NCBI GenBank assembly: GCA_017469685.1 | Contig: JAFUFW010000051.1 | Span: 1-39,335, forward strand | Source: Bacteroidaceae bacterium | GTDB lineage: Bacteria; Bacteroidota; Bacteroidia; Bacteroidales; Bacteroidaceae | Reading direction: 5' to 3' | DNA length: 39,335 nucleotides | Shown here: in pieces, positions 7,851 through 16,324 of the stretch | Position numbering within the stretch: the stretch's first letter is position 1 | How the letters are laid out: the number at the start of each line of letters is the position of its first letter | Notes under the pieces: model-generated | Told to the model about the DNA's origin: nothing | Databases searched by the model: none | What the model saw: only the letters and a program-made list of their open reading frames with translations | Translations under genes and position numbers: made by a program

Positions 7851-7921
7851 TTTAGACACAGAGACACAGAGGCACAGAGATAGAATAAAACCTCTGTGCC
7901 TCTGTGTCTCTGTGTCCTAAA
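7851..7921. repeat. Long hairpin built from a CACAGAG octamer repeat
   Basis: Left arm 7851-7881 and right arm 7891-7921 are reverse complements over about 30 bases with a single bulge and one mismatch, separated by about nine A-rich bases. Each arm consists of three copies of an eight-base unit, (A/G)CACAGAG. It sits between the GIN-domain gene and the next gene, so it may stop transcription or stabilise the upstream mRNA 3' end. The internal repetition is more than a terminator needs and looks like a dispersed palindromic element. Confidence 0.8.
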
Positions 7922-8087
7922 TATTGTGTCATTTAATTTTGATTGCTTACTTAGTAGTTGCTTTAAAAAAGTCGCCCGACCGGTGAACGATTCGCCGCCT
8001 CGTGTGTATGCTGTTGTAGAAAGGCAAGACGACGTCACGATGCTTTCTGACAAACAGTAACAACCAAAAAACAAAGAAAACGAAGTA

Positions 8088-9530
8088 ATGAAACGAATAC
8101 TGCTCTCCCTCCTGCTCGCCGCCACAATGGCGGGCACCCGCGCACAGGACGCAACCAAGGACATCACCTCTTTGATGGGCTCAACGGCCACCACCCGACT
8201 TCTTCAGAAGGACCTGTGGAGCTTAGACACCCTGCAAATGGACTCGCTCTATGACTACTGGAACGCCTACGTAGAGGCGCATCCGAAGGACGAACAAGCC
8301 TGGCGCAACCTCTTCGAGGTCAACAAGGAACGTTCTGGACACTTCCAACTACACACGGAAGACAGCCGAGCCTACACGCAACGGACAAACGTCGTAGGGC
8401 GCATGGAGGCGGCCATCCCCGGGAGCTACACCTTTTATTATTGTGCCTATGAGGGTCACTACGAGTTCCTGAAAGGAGCCGAGCCGCCCTACGACATGGC
8501 CACCTACAGCCGCGCCCGCAACCTGTTTGCCGACCGCGCCATCGAACTCCTGCCCGCAGACGCCTCTGCCTGGGACTATGAGACTTGGATTGCTCACCTG
8601 CTGACCCAGCAGACGGGACAGGACACGACCGCGCTCACCGATGCGCTCACCCACTATTACGAGAGCGGGCTGTATCCAGCCGAAGCATTACAATACCATT
8701 TCAACGAGCTGCAGGGTATGGAGGAAGGCGGCATCTACCTCGGTGCCTATCATGGCGACATCATCGGCAAGCTCATCCTGCAATACGTCCTGGGCGTGCA
8801 TCGCGACAAGATTCTCTACGACGAGAACTGTGCGTCGTACCGCCCTTACCTCGAAGCCGTCTTCGAAAGGGCAGGGCTCTCCCTGGACTTCTTTGAGCCG
8901 GAAGGTCCGTGGGCGAGGACAGAGAATGAGTCGGATGAGTTTCGTCTCATCTTCCGCCACATCTGCGAGCACGCCCAACGTCCCGTATATCTCTCTTCCC
9001 GGTCGGTAAGGTTTTTCATCGCTGGCGAGTCCTTGCCCGAGGACATGCAGGCCTGCCTCTACAACGAAGGACTGACCATGCGCTATAGTGCCAAGCCCTA
9101 CGACAACCTCGCCGTGAAGTGTCGCAACGTCGAAGAGCGTTATCGTCTGGAGTACCTGCGCCTCGCCTTCCAGCCATCCAAAGAGGAAAACAACAGGCAG
9201 TGCTTCGAGGAACGCCCTTACCAAAACGCTTTCAACTACCTTCTGTTGCTCTACGACCTAATGCCTTATTACAAAGCTCATTCGCCTGAGCGTCATGCGT
9301 GGCTCAATGGCATCTTCACCGACATCCTCAGCCAGATGAGGCGGCAGAAGCAGGCCGGACTTGCCATCCACGGAAAGATCTTTCTTATCTTGGAGGTTGA
9401 GGAAGGTGGATTCCACTATGAACTGATACAGAAGCCATACACTTATCACCAATCCGACCGTTCGCTCCGTCTCGACAAAGACCCGGCGAAGACAGTAGTG
9501 CTCATCAAAACGGAACCGATAGAATGTTAA
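8088..9530 (+). CDS. Secreted protein of unknown function (cassette 3)
   Basis: 480 residues with a signal peptide (MKRILLSLLLAATMAGTRAQ). The remainder is helical-looking, with phrases such as EAHPKDEQAWRNLFEVNKE and ELLPADASAWDYETWIAHLL that resemble tetratricopeptide-like helix pairs, though no regular 34-residue register is clear. I do not recognise the family. Its last seven bases overlap the start of the third sigma gene (ATGTTAA), so this cassette has the secreted gene first and coupled to sigma, opposite to cassette 1. About 260 bases of spacer precede it, containing the CACAGAG hairpin and a TAATTTTG box at 7934-7941 that could be its promoter. Confidence 0.65.
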   Translation: MKRILLSLLLAATMAGTRAQDATKDITSLMGSTATTRLLQKDLWSLDTLQMDSLYDYWNAYVEAHPKDEQAWRNLFEVNKERSGHFQLHTEDSRAYTQRTNVVGRMEAAIPGSYTFYYCAYEGHYEFLKGAEPPYDMATYSRARNLFADRAIELLPADASAWDYETWIAHLLTQQTGQDTTALTDALTHYYESGLYPAEALQYHFNELQGMEEGGIYLGAYHGDIIGKLILQYVLGVHRDKILYDENCASYRPYLEAVFERAGLSLDFFEPEGPWARTENESDEFRLIFRHICEHAQRPVYLSSRSVRFFIAGESLPEDMQACLYNEGLTMRYSAKPYDNLAVKCRNVEERYRLEYLRLAFQPSKEENNRQCFEERPYQNAFNYLLLLYDLMPYYKAHSPERHAWLNGIFTDILSQMRRQKQAGLAIHGKIFLILEVEEGGFHYELIQKPYTYHQSDRSLRLDKDPAKTVVLIKTEPIEC

Positions 9531-10087
9531 GCCTCTATCCCCTACGCCAGCAGTCCGACGAGCAACTGATGTTGCGCGTCGGCGCTGGCAGCGATGCGGC
9601 CTTCAAGGAGCTGTACCGCCGCTATGCCCGCCGCCTGCAGGGCTTCTTCTTCCGGCAGCTGGGCGGCGACGAGGAGGCGGCAGCGGACGCTACCCACGAC
9701 GTGCTGCTCCGTCTCTATGAGTCGCGTGACCGCTACATCGAGGGGCGCAGCGTGGCCACCTACGTCTTCACCATCGCCTACAACCTCTGCCGCAACCGCT
9801 ACCGCACAAACGCCTACGCCGCCGACTACCTTGCCACGCTCGATGCCGAGCCCCTCACCACCGACGACGTGGAAGTCAGCCTCGACCGCGAAGCCCTGCG
9901 CCGCGCCCTGGCCGACGTACTCGCGAACCTGCCGCCACCGCTGCGACTCCTCTTCTCCCTCCGCTACGAGGAAGAACTCACCGTGCCGCAGATCGCCTCC
10001 ATCCTCCAGATCCCCGACGGCACCGTCAAGAGCCGGCTGCACAAGACGATGAAGCTCATCCGGCGGCAGTTACGCGAATATGAATAA
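9524..10087 (+). CDS. ECF-type RNA polymerase sigma factor (cassette 3)
   Basis: 187 residues. Region 2 covers about residues 20-95 (AFKELYRRYARRLQGFFFRQ, EEAAADATHDVLLRLYESRD, YVFTIAYNLCRNRYR). Region 4 lies at about 130-185 (LPPPLRLLFSLRYEEELT, then VPQIASILQIPDGTVKSRLH). It is more GC-rich than its neighbours. Its start overlaps the end of the secreted-protein gene and its end overlaps, or lies next to, the membrane-protein gene, so all three are one coupled unit. It is distinct in sequence from the two other sigma factors, so the array is not a simple recent duplication. Confidence 0.9.
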   Translation: MLSLYPLRQQSDEQLMLRVGAGSDAAFKELYRRYARRLQGFFFRQLGGDEEAAADATHDVLLRLYESRDRYIEGRSVATYVFTIAYNLCRNRYRTNAYAADYLATLDAEPLTTDDVEVSLDREALRRALADVLANLPPPLRLLFSLRYEEELTVPQIASILQIPDGTVKSRLHKTMKLIRRQLREYE

Positions 10088-10095
10088 AGAGGGGA

Positions 10096-10142
10096 CACTA
10101 ATACGCACAAATAGTATTTCACTAATACGCATAAATATGAAC
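10096..10142 (+). repeat. 24-base tandem repeat at the sigma/anti-sigma junction
   Basis: CACTAATACGCA followed by C/T and AAATA occurs at 10096 and again at 10120, a period of 24 bases, which keeps the frame (eight codons, giving LIRTN and LIRIN). The second copy runs straight into the ATG at 10137. The same core TAATACGCAT occurs at the corresponding place of cassette 2 (about 5941-5950), just before its anti-sigma start. This may be a translation-coupling or leader element or simple duplication. Confidence 0.55.
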
Positions 10143-10613
10143 ATCACCGATTCCGATATCCTCTCTGCTGCCCGCGAGCTGCGCGACGAGCAGAACGCCA
10201 ACCTACACGTGGCACCCAATCCCCTGAAGCGTCGCCCGGCACCCACCCCTCTCTGGTGGGCGGCAACGGCCGCAGCCCTGGCCGTAGGCTTCTTTGCAGG
10301 AATGAATCTGCCTGGCAGCCTCACCCCAGCTTCATCCCTCGTAGAGGGCAATGCAGAACAGTTGGTGGCCAGCCGCAATGAGTCCCCCTCCCTCGGTGAG
10401 GGGATTGGGGAGGCCCAGCCAGCCATCATCCGCGAAATTATCCACGAGGTGGTGCACGACACCATCTACGAGACGCGCATCGTGCGCGTTCCCGTGCAGC
10501 AGGTGATGACCGCACAGGCTGAGCCCGCCCCGCCACCTGCGCCCTCTGCCTCTTCCGGCGGCTGCTCTATGCTCTGCGACGACATCCGCTACGATCTGCT
10601 CGCTGGCAATTAG
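10137..10613 (+). CDS. Single-helix membrane protein, probable anti-sigma partner of cassette 3
   Basis: 158 residues from the ATG at 10137; the frame can also start at 10080, overlapping the sigma stop by eight bases, which would add 19 residues encoded by the tandem repeat. I prefer 10137 because MNITDSDILSAARELRDEQ is a natural helical start. One transmembrane helix follows (about residues 38-58, LWWAATAAALAVGFFAGM). The periplasmic part contains EIIHEVVHDTIYETRIVRVP and a Pro/Ala stretch, and ends with a Cys pair (GGCSMLCDD). A short palindromic repeat is embedded in it and encodes ESPSLGEGIGEA. The anti-sigma role is inferred from coupling and topology. Confidence 0.6.
   Translation: MNITDSDILSAARELRDEQNANLHVAPNPLKRRPAPTPLWWAATAAALAVGFFAGMNLPGSLTPASSLVEGNAEQLVASRNESPSLGEGIGEAQPAIIREIIHEVVHDTIYETRIVRVPVQQVMTAQAEPAPPPAPSASSGGCSMLCDDIRYDLLAGN
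10383..10415 (+). repeat. Small GC-rich palindromic element inside the cassette 3 membrane-protein gene
   Basis: CCCTC-GGT-GAGGG (10390-10402) is nested between TCCCC (10383-10387) and GGGGA (10407-10411), giving a two-tier hairpin. It is read in frame as ESPSLGEGIGEA, a sequence unlike the Pro/Ala-rich protein around it. Similar C-rich/G-rich elements occur at 31510-31587 and 35154-35170. Confidence 0.5.
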
Positions 10614-10686
10614 TTGACATGAGGGACTTGCTGACAGAAAACAATGGCTTACTGTTTGGCGGTAGAGCATTTTATATTTTTTTGCA

Positions 10687-10925
10687 ATGTTCTCACTTTC
10701 CATGATTCTGCAGCTGCTCATAGTGCTCGGCGCCCTGTGGGTAGTCTCGCGCTACGGCTCTCTTGCCTAGGGCGGCATGGCTTGGCTGATACAGCTTGCG
10801 GAGAAAATGCTGCGCAAGCACCCTTACCGCATACCTTCCTTGCCCCCCTTTGCGCGTTCTTCTTCACGGCGTTGGTTGGTTTAGCTATGGTTGTGGCTTA
10901 TGCCCTGGCAATACTGGTGTATTGA
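10687..10925 (+). pseudogene. Remnant of an anaerobic C4-dicarboxylate transporter (DcuA/DcuB type)
   Basis: From 10687 the frame reads MFSLSMILQLLIVLGALW, then SRYGSLA and a TAG; in the same frame it resumes with GGMAWLIQLAEKMLRKHPYRI. The frame then shifts, and the 10644 frame continues TFLAPLCAFFFTALVG before degrading into VVAYALAILVY and a stop. These three blocks are the first ~100 residues of Dcu transporters in order (first helix and RYGSLALG, then GGMDWLIQ..., then FLAPL...VGTGHVVYALMP), with about 40-45 codons missing at the TAG and small indels in the last block. The remaining three quarters of the gene is absent. These carriers exchange fumarate, succinate and aspartate in anaerobic respiration. 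It cannot make a transporter. Confidence 0.75.
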
Positions 10926-11009
10926 TCAGGGCTGCGTCCGTAGTATAAGGTTTAAGACTTTATACCGGTTTCGTTGATAAAAACAGCCCGTTAATGATAA
11001 AAATAGTTC
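10926..11009. other. Spacer between the dcu remnant and the trp promoter
   Basis: No gene is visible. A 23-base near-palindrome lies at 10943-10965 (arms GTATAAGGT and ACTTTATAC), and the nonamer TGATAAAAA occurs twice, at 10975 and 10995, twenty bases apart and just upstream of the trp promoter. Either could be a regulator site; nothing in the sequence identifies one. Confidence 0.35.
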
Positions 11010-11036
11010 TACTTTTGCAGAGATTGTCTACATTTG
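11010..11036 (+). promoter_or_regulatory. Promoter region of the trp operon (two -7 boxes)
   Basis: TACTTTTG at 11010-11017 and TACATTTG at 11029-11036 both match TAnnTTTG. They are 46-65 bases upstream of the leader-peptide ATG at 11082, a suitable distance for an attenuator-controlled transcript. The -33 element is weak for both, so I cannot say which is used. Confidence 0.5.
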
Positions 11037-11081
11037 CAATGCAATTCAAACACAAAGTAACAACACAAACGCAAACGCAAT

Positions 11082-11147
11082 ATGATGTTCTCTGCTGATT
11101 TTTGGTTGTGGCGATACTCATGGTTGAGACATTTCGTGAGTAGATAG
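11082..11147 (+). CDS. trpL: trp operon leader peptide, 21 residues with three Trp
   Basis: Double ATG, then FSADFWLWRYSWLRHF and a short tail to a TAG at 11145. Trp codons are at residues 8, 10 and 14 (11103, 11109, 11121), far above chance for a 21-residue peptide, and the ORF lies between the promoter and an intrinsic terminator in front of trpB. This is the arrangement of ribosome-stalling attenuation: when charged tRNA-Trp is scarce the ribosome stalls at the Trp codons and the downstream RNA folds so that the terminator does not form. The start is preceded by an A-rich stretch, usual for translation initiation in this phylum. There is no Shine-Dalgarno, which is normal here. Confidence 0.8.
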   Translation: MMFSADFWLWRYSWLRHFVSR

Positions 11148-11178
11148 CCCTGCGCCATTCGTTGGCATAACCTGCAAG

Positions 11179-11212
11179 AAAAGGCCTGTCGTTCTCACGA
11201 TGGGCCTTTTTT
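11179..11212 (+). terminator. trp attenuator (intrinsic terminator)
   Basis: Arms 11179-11192 (AAAAGGCCTGTCGT) and 11197-11210 (ACGATGGGCCTTTT) pair over 14 positions, two of them G-T, around a TCTC loop, followed by T residues. It lies 31 bases after the leader stop and 120 before trpB. A competing pairing is possible: TCGTGAG at 11134-11140 is complementary to CTCACGA at 11194-11200, which includes the loop and the start of the right arm. That could act as an antiterminator; the pairing is my inference. Confidence 0.75.
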
Positions 11213-11331
11213 GGGGGCAAATCCGCTCGTGCTACGCGCGAAATATATGTATTAACGCCCTCATGCTGGACATCTTTAAACCTCAACATTAATTATTAAA
11301 CTACGGGCAAAGCCCTTGAAAAATATTCAAT

Positions 11332-12510
11332 ATGAGTTACTACGTCAATGATAAAGGCTTCTACGGACAGTTCGGCGGAGCCTACATTCCAGAGATACTT
11401 TACGCCACGGTAAAGAATCTCCAAGAGCAGTATCTACAAATCTTGGAGACCGACGAGTTCAAGCGTGAGTACCATCAGCTGCTGCGTGATTATGTAGGGC
11501 GGCCCTCACCGCTCTACTTTGCCCAGAGAATGAGCGAGCACTATGGCTGCAGGCTTTACCTGAAGCGCGAGGACCTGAACCACACAGGTGCCCACAAGAT
11601 TAACAACACAATAGGCCAAATACTGCTTGCGCGAAAGATGGGAAAGACGCGCATCATAGCTGAGACGGGTGCCGGGCAGCACGGAGTGGCAACGGCAACG
11701 GCCTGCGCGCTGATGGGCATGAAATGTGAGGTCTTCATGGGGGCAACGGATGTCGAGCGTCAGCACACTAATGTCGAGCGCAAGAAGATGCTTGGCGCTC
11801 AGGTTCACCCTGTGCGTACTGGCAATATGACCCTCTCCGATGCCTGCTCAGCAGCCATTCGCGATTGGTGTTGCCATCCCTCTGACACTTTCTACATCGT
11901 GGGCAGCACCATGGGGCCTCATCCTTATCCCGACCTGGTAGCTCGCATGCAGAGCGTCATATCAGAAGAGATACGCTGGCAGCTGCAAGAGAAAGAGGGC
12001 CGAGACTATCCCGACTATCTCGTGGCATGCATCGGCGGCGGCAGCAATGCAGCCGGCACAATCTACCATTATGTCGACGATGAGCGCGTCAGGATCGTAC
12101 TGGCTGAGGCTGGCGGGCAGGGCTGGCAGACCGACCGTACGGCAGCGACGCTTCATCGAGGGAGCATAGGCATCCTGCATGGTGCCAAGATGCTCGTCAT
12201 GCAGAACGATGACGGGCAGATTCAAGAGGCTTATTCTATCAGCGCCGGGCTCGACTATCCGGGCGTGGGACCTATGCACTGCAATATGGCTCGGCAGGGA
12301 CGCAGCCGTGTGCTGAGCATCAACGACGATGAAGCGCTGCGGGCCGGCTACGAACTGACACGCCTCGAAGGCATCATTCCGGCTATCGAGAGTGCTCATG
12401 CCGTAGCGGCTCTGTCGAAACTTGATTTTAAAGCCACAGACATTGTCGTGCTGACCGTAAGCGGACGGGGCGACAAGGATATAGAGACATACTTGGCAAA
12501 TCCACAGTGA
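11332..12510 (+). CDS. trpB: Tryptophan synthase beta chain
   Basis: 392 residues, full length. The beta chain condenses indole with L-serine to L-tryptophan using pyridoxal phosphate, in an alpha2beta2 complex with TrpA. The PLP lysine is K89 in HTGAHKINN, the catalytic glutamate is E111 in AETGAGQHG, and the phosphate-binding loop is GGGSNA at 235-240. It is the first structural gene after the attenuator, separated from trpA by the whole operon, which is the usual Bacteroides/Prevotella order. It ends 24 bases before trpE. The start ATG at 11332 is preceded by A/T-rich sequence, and family alignment begins within the first residues (NDKGFYGQFGGAYIPE). Confidence 0.97.
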   Translation: MSYYVNDKGFYGQFGGAYIPEILYATVKNLQEQYLQILETDEFKREYHQLLRDYVGRPSPLYFAQRMSEHYGCRLYLKREDLNHTGAHKINNTIGQILLARKMGKTRIIAETGAGQHGVATATACALMGMKCEVFMGATDVERQHTNVERKKMLGAQVHPVRTGNMTLSDACSAAIRDWCCHPSDTFYIVGSTMGPHPYPDLVARMQSVISEEIRWQLQEKEGRDYPDYLVACIGGGSNAAGTIYHYVDDERVRIVLAEAGGQGWQTDRTAATLHRGSIGILHGAKMLVMQNDDGQIQEAYSISAGLDYPGVGPMHCNMARQGRSRVLSINDDEALRAGYELTRLEGIIPAIESAHAVAALSKLDFKATDIVVLTVSGRGDKDIETYLANPQ

Positions 12511-12534
12511 TAACAATATAATAAAGCTAAGGAA

Positions 12535-13977
12535 ATGAATAATTCAAATAAAGTGTTTGTCTTCGAAACCGTCTGCCGCTCAGTGCTTTCAGACCTCTAT
12601 ACGCCTGTCTCAGTCTATATGCGTCTGCGTGACCTGTATCCGCAAAGCACATTGATGGAGAGTTCCGACTACCACGAACAAAGCAACTCGCGATCCTTCA
12701 TCGGCATAAATCCTATAGGTTCTGTCGCTGTTGCGCACGACAGGGCGAACATAACTCTGCCCGACGGGACGACGGAGAGCCACGAGATAAGTCGTCAGTT
12801 TGGTACGGCCGAAGCCATTCATGCATTTATCGATCGCATTCGCATCGAGGGCCAGAACGCAGGCGTTTGCGGGCTTTTCGGTTATACCTCGTTTAATGCT
12901 GTGCGCTATTTCGAGCATATAGCCGTCAAGGATGAAACGCTGGAGAAGAACGACGCCCCAGACCTGCTCTACATCCTTTATAAAGAAGTCGTAGTGTTCG
13001 ACCATCACAATAATCTGCTGACCATCGTCAGCCTGGCACCTAAGGCTGCTTTGTCTGACGCCGATGCCAAGGCGCAGGCTGAAGCGGCAATCGACATTAT
13101 CGTAAAGGCGATGAATCGCAACAACGTCCAGCCCTACAGCTTCCATGCCGTCGGCGAGGTGACTTCGACTCTCACCGACGAGGAGCATAAGGCAAACATT
13201 CGTAGAGGCATTATGCACTGCCTCCGCGGAGATGTCTTCCAGATAGTGCTGAGCAGGCGATTCGTCCAGAGATATGAGGGCGATGACTTCCGCCTTTATC
13301 GTGCTCTGCGTAGCATCAACCCTTCTCCCTACCTCTTCTATTTCGACTTCGGTGGCTTCCGCATTTTCGGCTCTTCGCCAGAGACACATTGCCGCATAGA
13401 AGGCCGACGCGCTTATATCGACCCTATTGCTGGCACCACGAAGCGCACTGGCGACGCTGAAGCTGACCGCCTTGGAGCCGAGTTCCTGAGGCAGGACCCG
13501 AAAGAGAATGCAGAGCATGTGATGCTTGTAGACCTGGCTCGCAACGACCTCTCGCGCAACTGCCACAACGTAAAGGTCGATTACTACAAGGACGTACAGT
13601 ACTACTCCCACGTAATCCACCTTGTCAGTCGCGTAAGCGGAGAACTTGACGAAGACGCTGACCCCATACGTGCTTTCATCGACACATTTCCCGCAGGCAC
13701 TCTCTCTGGTGCTCCAAAGGTGCGGGCTATGCAACTGATCTCAGACTATGAACCGCACAACAGAGGGGCCTATGGCGGATGCATTGGCATCATCGGTCTG
13801 GATGGAAGCCTTAATCAGGCTATCACCATCCGCACGTTTGTGGCCCGCAACGGCGAACTGTGGTTTCAGGCAGGAGGAGGCATCGTGGCTAAGAGCAACG
13901 AAGACTATGAGCTGCAGGAAGTAAACAACAAACTCGGCGCTCTGCGCAAAGCCATTCTGATTGCCGAACAACTTTAA
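12535..13977 (+). CDS. trpE: Anthranilate synthase component I
   Basis: 480 residues. It makes anthranilate from chorismate with ammonia supplied by TrpG. The chorismate-binding core includes DPIAGTTKRTG (296-306), GTLSGAPK (389-396), GGCIG (414-418) and GGGIVAKSNEDYE (447-459). Near the N-terminus LMESSDY (40-46) corresponds to the LLES motif that forms the tryptophan feedback site, so allosteric inhibition by Trp is expected in addition to attenuation. The DPIAGT and the long N-terminal domain distinguish it from isochorismate or aminodeoxychorismate synthases, and the operon context settles it. TrpE is separate from TrpG here, not fused. Confidence 0.97.
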   Translation: MNNSNKVFVFETVCRSVLSDLYTPVSVYMRLRDLYPQSTLMESSDYHEQSNSRSFIGINPIGSVAVAHDRANITLPDGTTESHEISRQFGTAEAIHAFIDRIRIEGQNAGVCGLFGYTSFNAVRYFEHIAVKDETLEKNDAPDLLYILYKEVVVFDHHNNLLTIVSLAPKAALSDADAKAQAEAAIDIIVKAMNRNNVQPYSFHAVGEVTSTLTDEEHKANIRRGIMHCLRGDVFQIVLSRRFVQRYEGDDFRLYRALRSINPSPYLFYFDFGGFRIFGSSPETHCRIEGRRAYIDPIAGTTKRTGDAEADRLGAEFLRQDPKENAEHVMLVDLARNDLSRNCHNVKVDYYKDVQYYSHVIHLVSRVSGELDEDADPIRAFIDTFPAGTLSGAPKVRAMQLISDYEPHNRGAYGGCIGIIGLDGSLNQAITIRTFVARNGELWFQAGGGIVAKSNEDYELQEVNNKLGALRKAILIAEQL

Positions 13978-14017
13978 TCTGAAGCATAACTTTTCTACGC
14001 CACAACAATTACCAATA

Positions 14018-14577
<560 letters not shown>

Positions 14578-14581
<4 letters not shown>

Positions 14582-15576
14582 AACAGGCTCTTACAAAACT
14601 CCTCAATCATGAGGAACTCTCTCGCGAAGAGATGAAAAGAATACTCGTCGGCATAACCCAGAGCGAATACCCGACAGAGCAGGTGACAGCACTGCTCACC
14701 GCTCTTCAGATGCGGGGCGTTACCGTAGAAGAACTACTGGGCTTTCGCGACGGTATTCTCGAGACGGGCATCCCTGTTCCTTTGAATTGCGAGCGTTATA
14801 TCGATGTGGTTGGGACGGGCGGCGACCGCAAGAACACCTTCAACATTTCAACCACCAGCTGCTTCGTAATCGCCGGAGCAGGCTACAAGGTGGCAAAGCA
14901 TGGCAATTATGCAGCCACCTCTACCTCTGGAGCCTCAAACGTTATAGCCCAGCACGGTGTGAACTTTACAGACGACATCGACAAACTCAACCGCTGTCTT
15001 GATGAGGCTGGTATCGTTTACCTCCACGCCCAGCTCTTTGCCCGTGCAATGAAGTTTGTTGGCCCCATACGAAAAGCACTTCAGTTCCCGACCATCTTCA
15101 ACCTCCTCGGTCCGCTTGTCAACCCCAGCCAGCCGCAGTGTCAGCTACTCGGCGTTGCCAACCTCGACCAAATGCGCCTCTATCAGCAGGTCTACCAGAA
15201 GCTGGGCATAGATTATGGAATTGTGAATAGCATCGATGGTTACGACGAGATTTCACTCACAGGGCAGTTTAAAGTAACAACCAACACTTACGAGCGTATC
15301 TACTCCCCTCAATATCTCGGTTTCGAACCGGCACGTCCGGAGGAACTCGTGGCTGGAGCCACTGAAACTGAGGCCAAGGAAATCTTCGATGCCGTGCTTG
15401 AGAACCGAGCCTTGCCTGCCCAGAAGAATATCGTCATTACCAACGCAGCATTCGGAATACAAGTGCTTGAACGGGGGCTCAAGTCTATCGATGAATGTAT
15501 AGCCATCGCTCGAGAGTCCATCGATAGTGGGGCGGCTTTGACTACGTTCCGTAAGTTTTTAGAACTCAACTCTTAA
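14578..15576 (+). CDS. trpD: Anthranilate phosphoribosyltransferase
   Basis: 332 residues, standard length for the stand-alone enzyme. It transfers phosphoribose from PRPP to anthranilate. The PRPP pyrophosphate loop is DVVGTGGDRKNTFNIST (76-92), and the second conserved segment is KHGNYAATSTSGASN (107-121), the Bacteroidota form of KHGNRSxSSxSG. A region around 160-180 (RKALQFPTIFNLLGPLVNP) is also highly typical of the family. Its start overlaps trpG by four bases, so translation is coupled. Confidence 0.96.
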
Positions 15577-15586
15577 TGCTTGTGCT

Positions 15587-16324
15587 ATGAAAGATGTACT
15601 GCAAGATATTTTATCCAACAAACGCAGCGAGCTGGAACAGCTGAGAGCCCGAAAGCCGTCGCTCCGTCAGGCGCTCCTTGACTCGTCTACGGGCATTATC
15701 GCAGAGTTCAAACGGCGCTCTCCGTCGCGTGGTTGGATAAAGGAAGAGGGTAGGGCAGAGCTAATACCATTGGGTTACCAGCAAGCAGGCGCCACAGCCC
15801 TCAGCATTTTGGCCGATGGCCGCTTCTTCGGCGGTGCGCCTCAGTTTATCACTGCAGCTCGTGCTTCAGGGGTAACTCTGCCAATTCTGTACAAAGAGTT
15901 TGTTATTGACGAGCTGCAGGTCTATCAGGCAGCCCTCTCCGGAGCCTCCGCAGTGCTGCTAATAGCGGCCTGCTTGACAAAACCGCAGGTTAGCTCATTG
16001 ATAGCAGTGGCCCATAGCCTTGGGCTCGAAGTGTTGTTGGAGATTCATTCAGAGGCAGAGCTCGACTATGTCGACCTCCAGCCCGACCTCTGTGGTGTCA
16101 ATAACCGCAATCTCGGCACCTTTGTCACCTCTGTGGACAATTCCTTCCGTCTGGCTGAGCGCCTTCCGTCCGACATTGTTAAGGTCAGCGAGAGCGGCAT
16201 AAGCGATCCAGGCACCATTAGCCTCCTGCGTCAGGCTGGCTTTAGGGGCTTTCTAATCGGTGAAACCTTCATGCGAACTGCCGACCCTGGTCTCGCCCTT
16301 AAAGATTTTATTGCCCGTATATGA
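15587..16324 (+). CDS. trpC: Indole-3-glycerol phosphate synthase
   Basis: 245 residues, a single (beta/alpha)8 barrel. It closes the indole ring from CdRP. Visible active-site positions: K42 in AEFKRRSPSRG, the general-acid lysine K103 in PILYKEFVID, E152 in LLEIHSE, N172-N173 in GVNNRNL, and S201-E202-S203 in VSESGI. It is not fused to TrpF as in enteric bacteria: trpF is a separate gene whose ATG overlaps the trpC stop (ATGA). It starts ten bases after trpD. Confidence 0.96.
   Translation: MKDVLQDILSNKRSELEQLRARKPSLRQALLDSSTGIIAEFKRRSPSRGWIKEEGRAELIPLGYQQAGATALSILADGRFFGGAPQFITAARASGVTLPILYKEFVIDELQVYQAALSGASAVLLIAACLTKPQVSSLIAVAHSLGLEVLLEIHSEAELDYVDLQPDLCGVNNRNLGTFVTSVDNSFRLAERLPSDIVKVSESGISDPGTISLLRQAGFRGFLIGETFMRTADPGLALKDFIARI

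Noticed and set aside
10644-10925. 93-residue ORF taken as an intact small membrane protein
   Set aside because: Only its second half looks membrane-like, and that half matches a Dcu transporter block; the first half is out of frame with the true remnant. It is a pseudogene piece.
12610-13734. 374-residue minus-strand frame
   Set aside because: Lies entirely within trpE, which has full family motifs on the plus strand.
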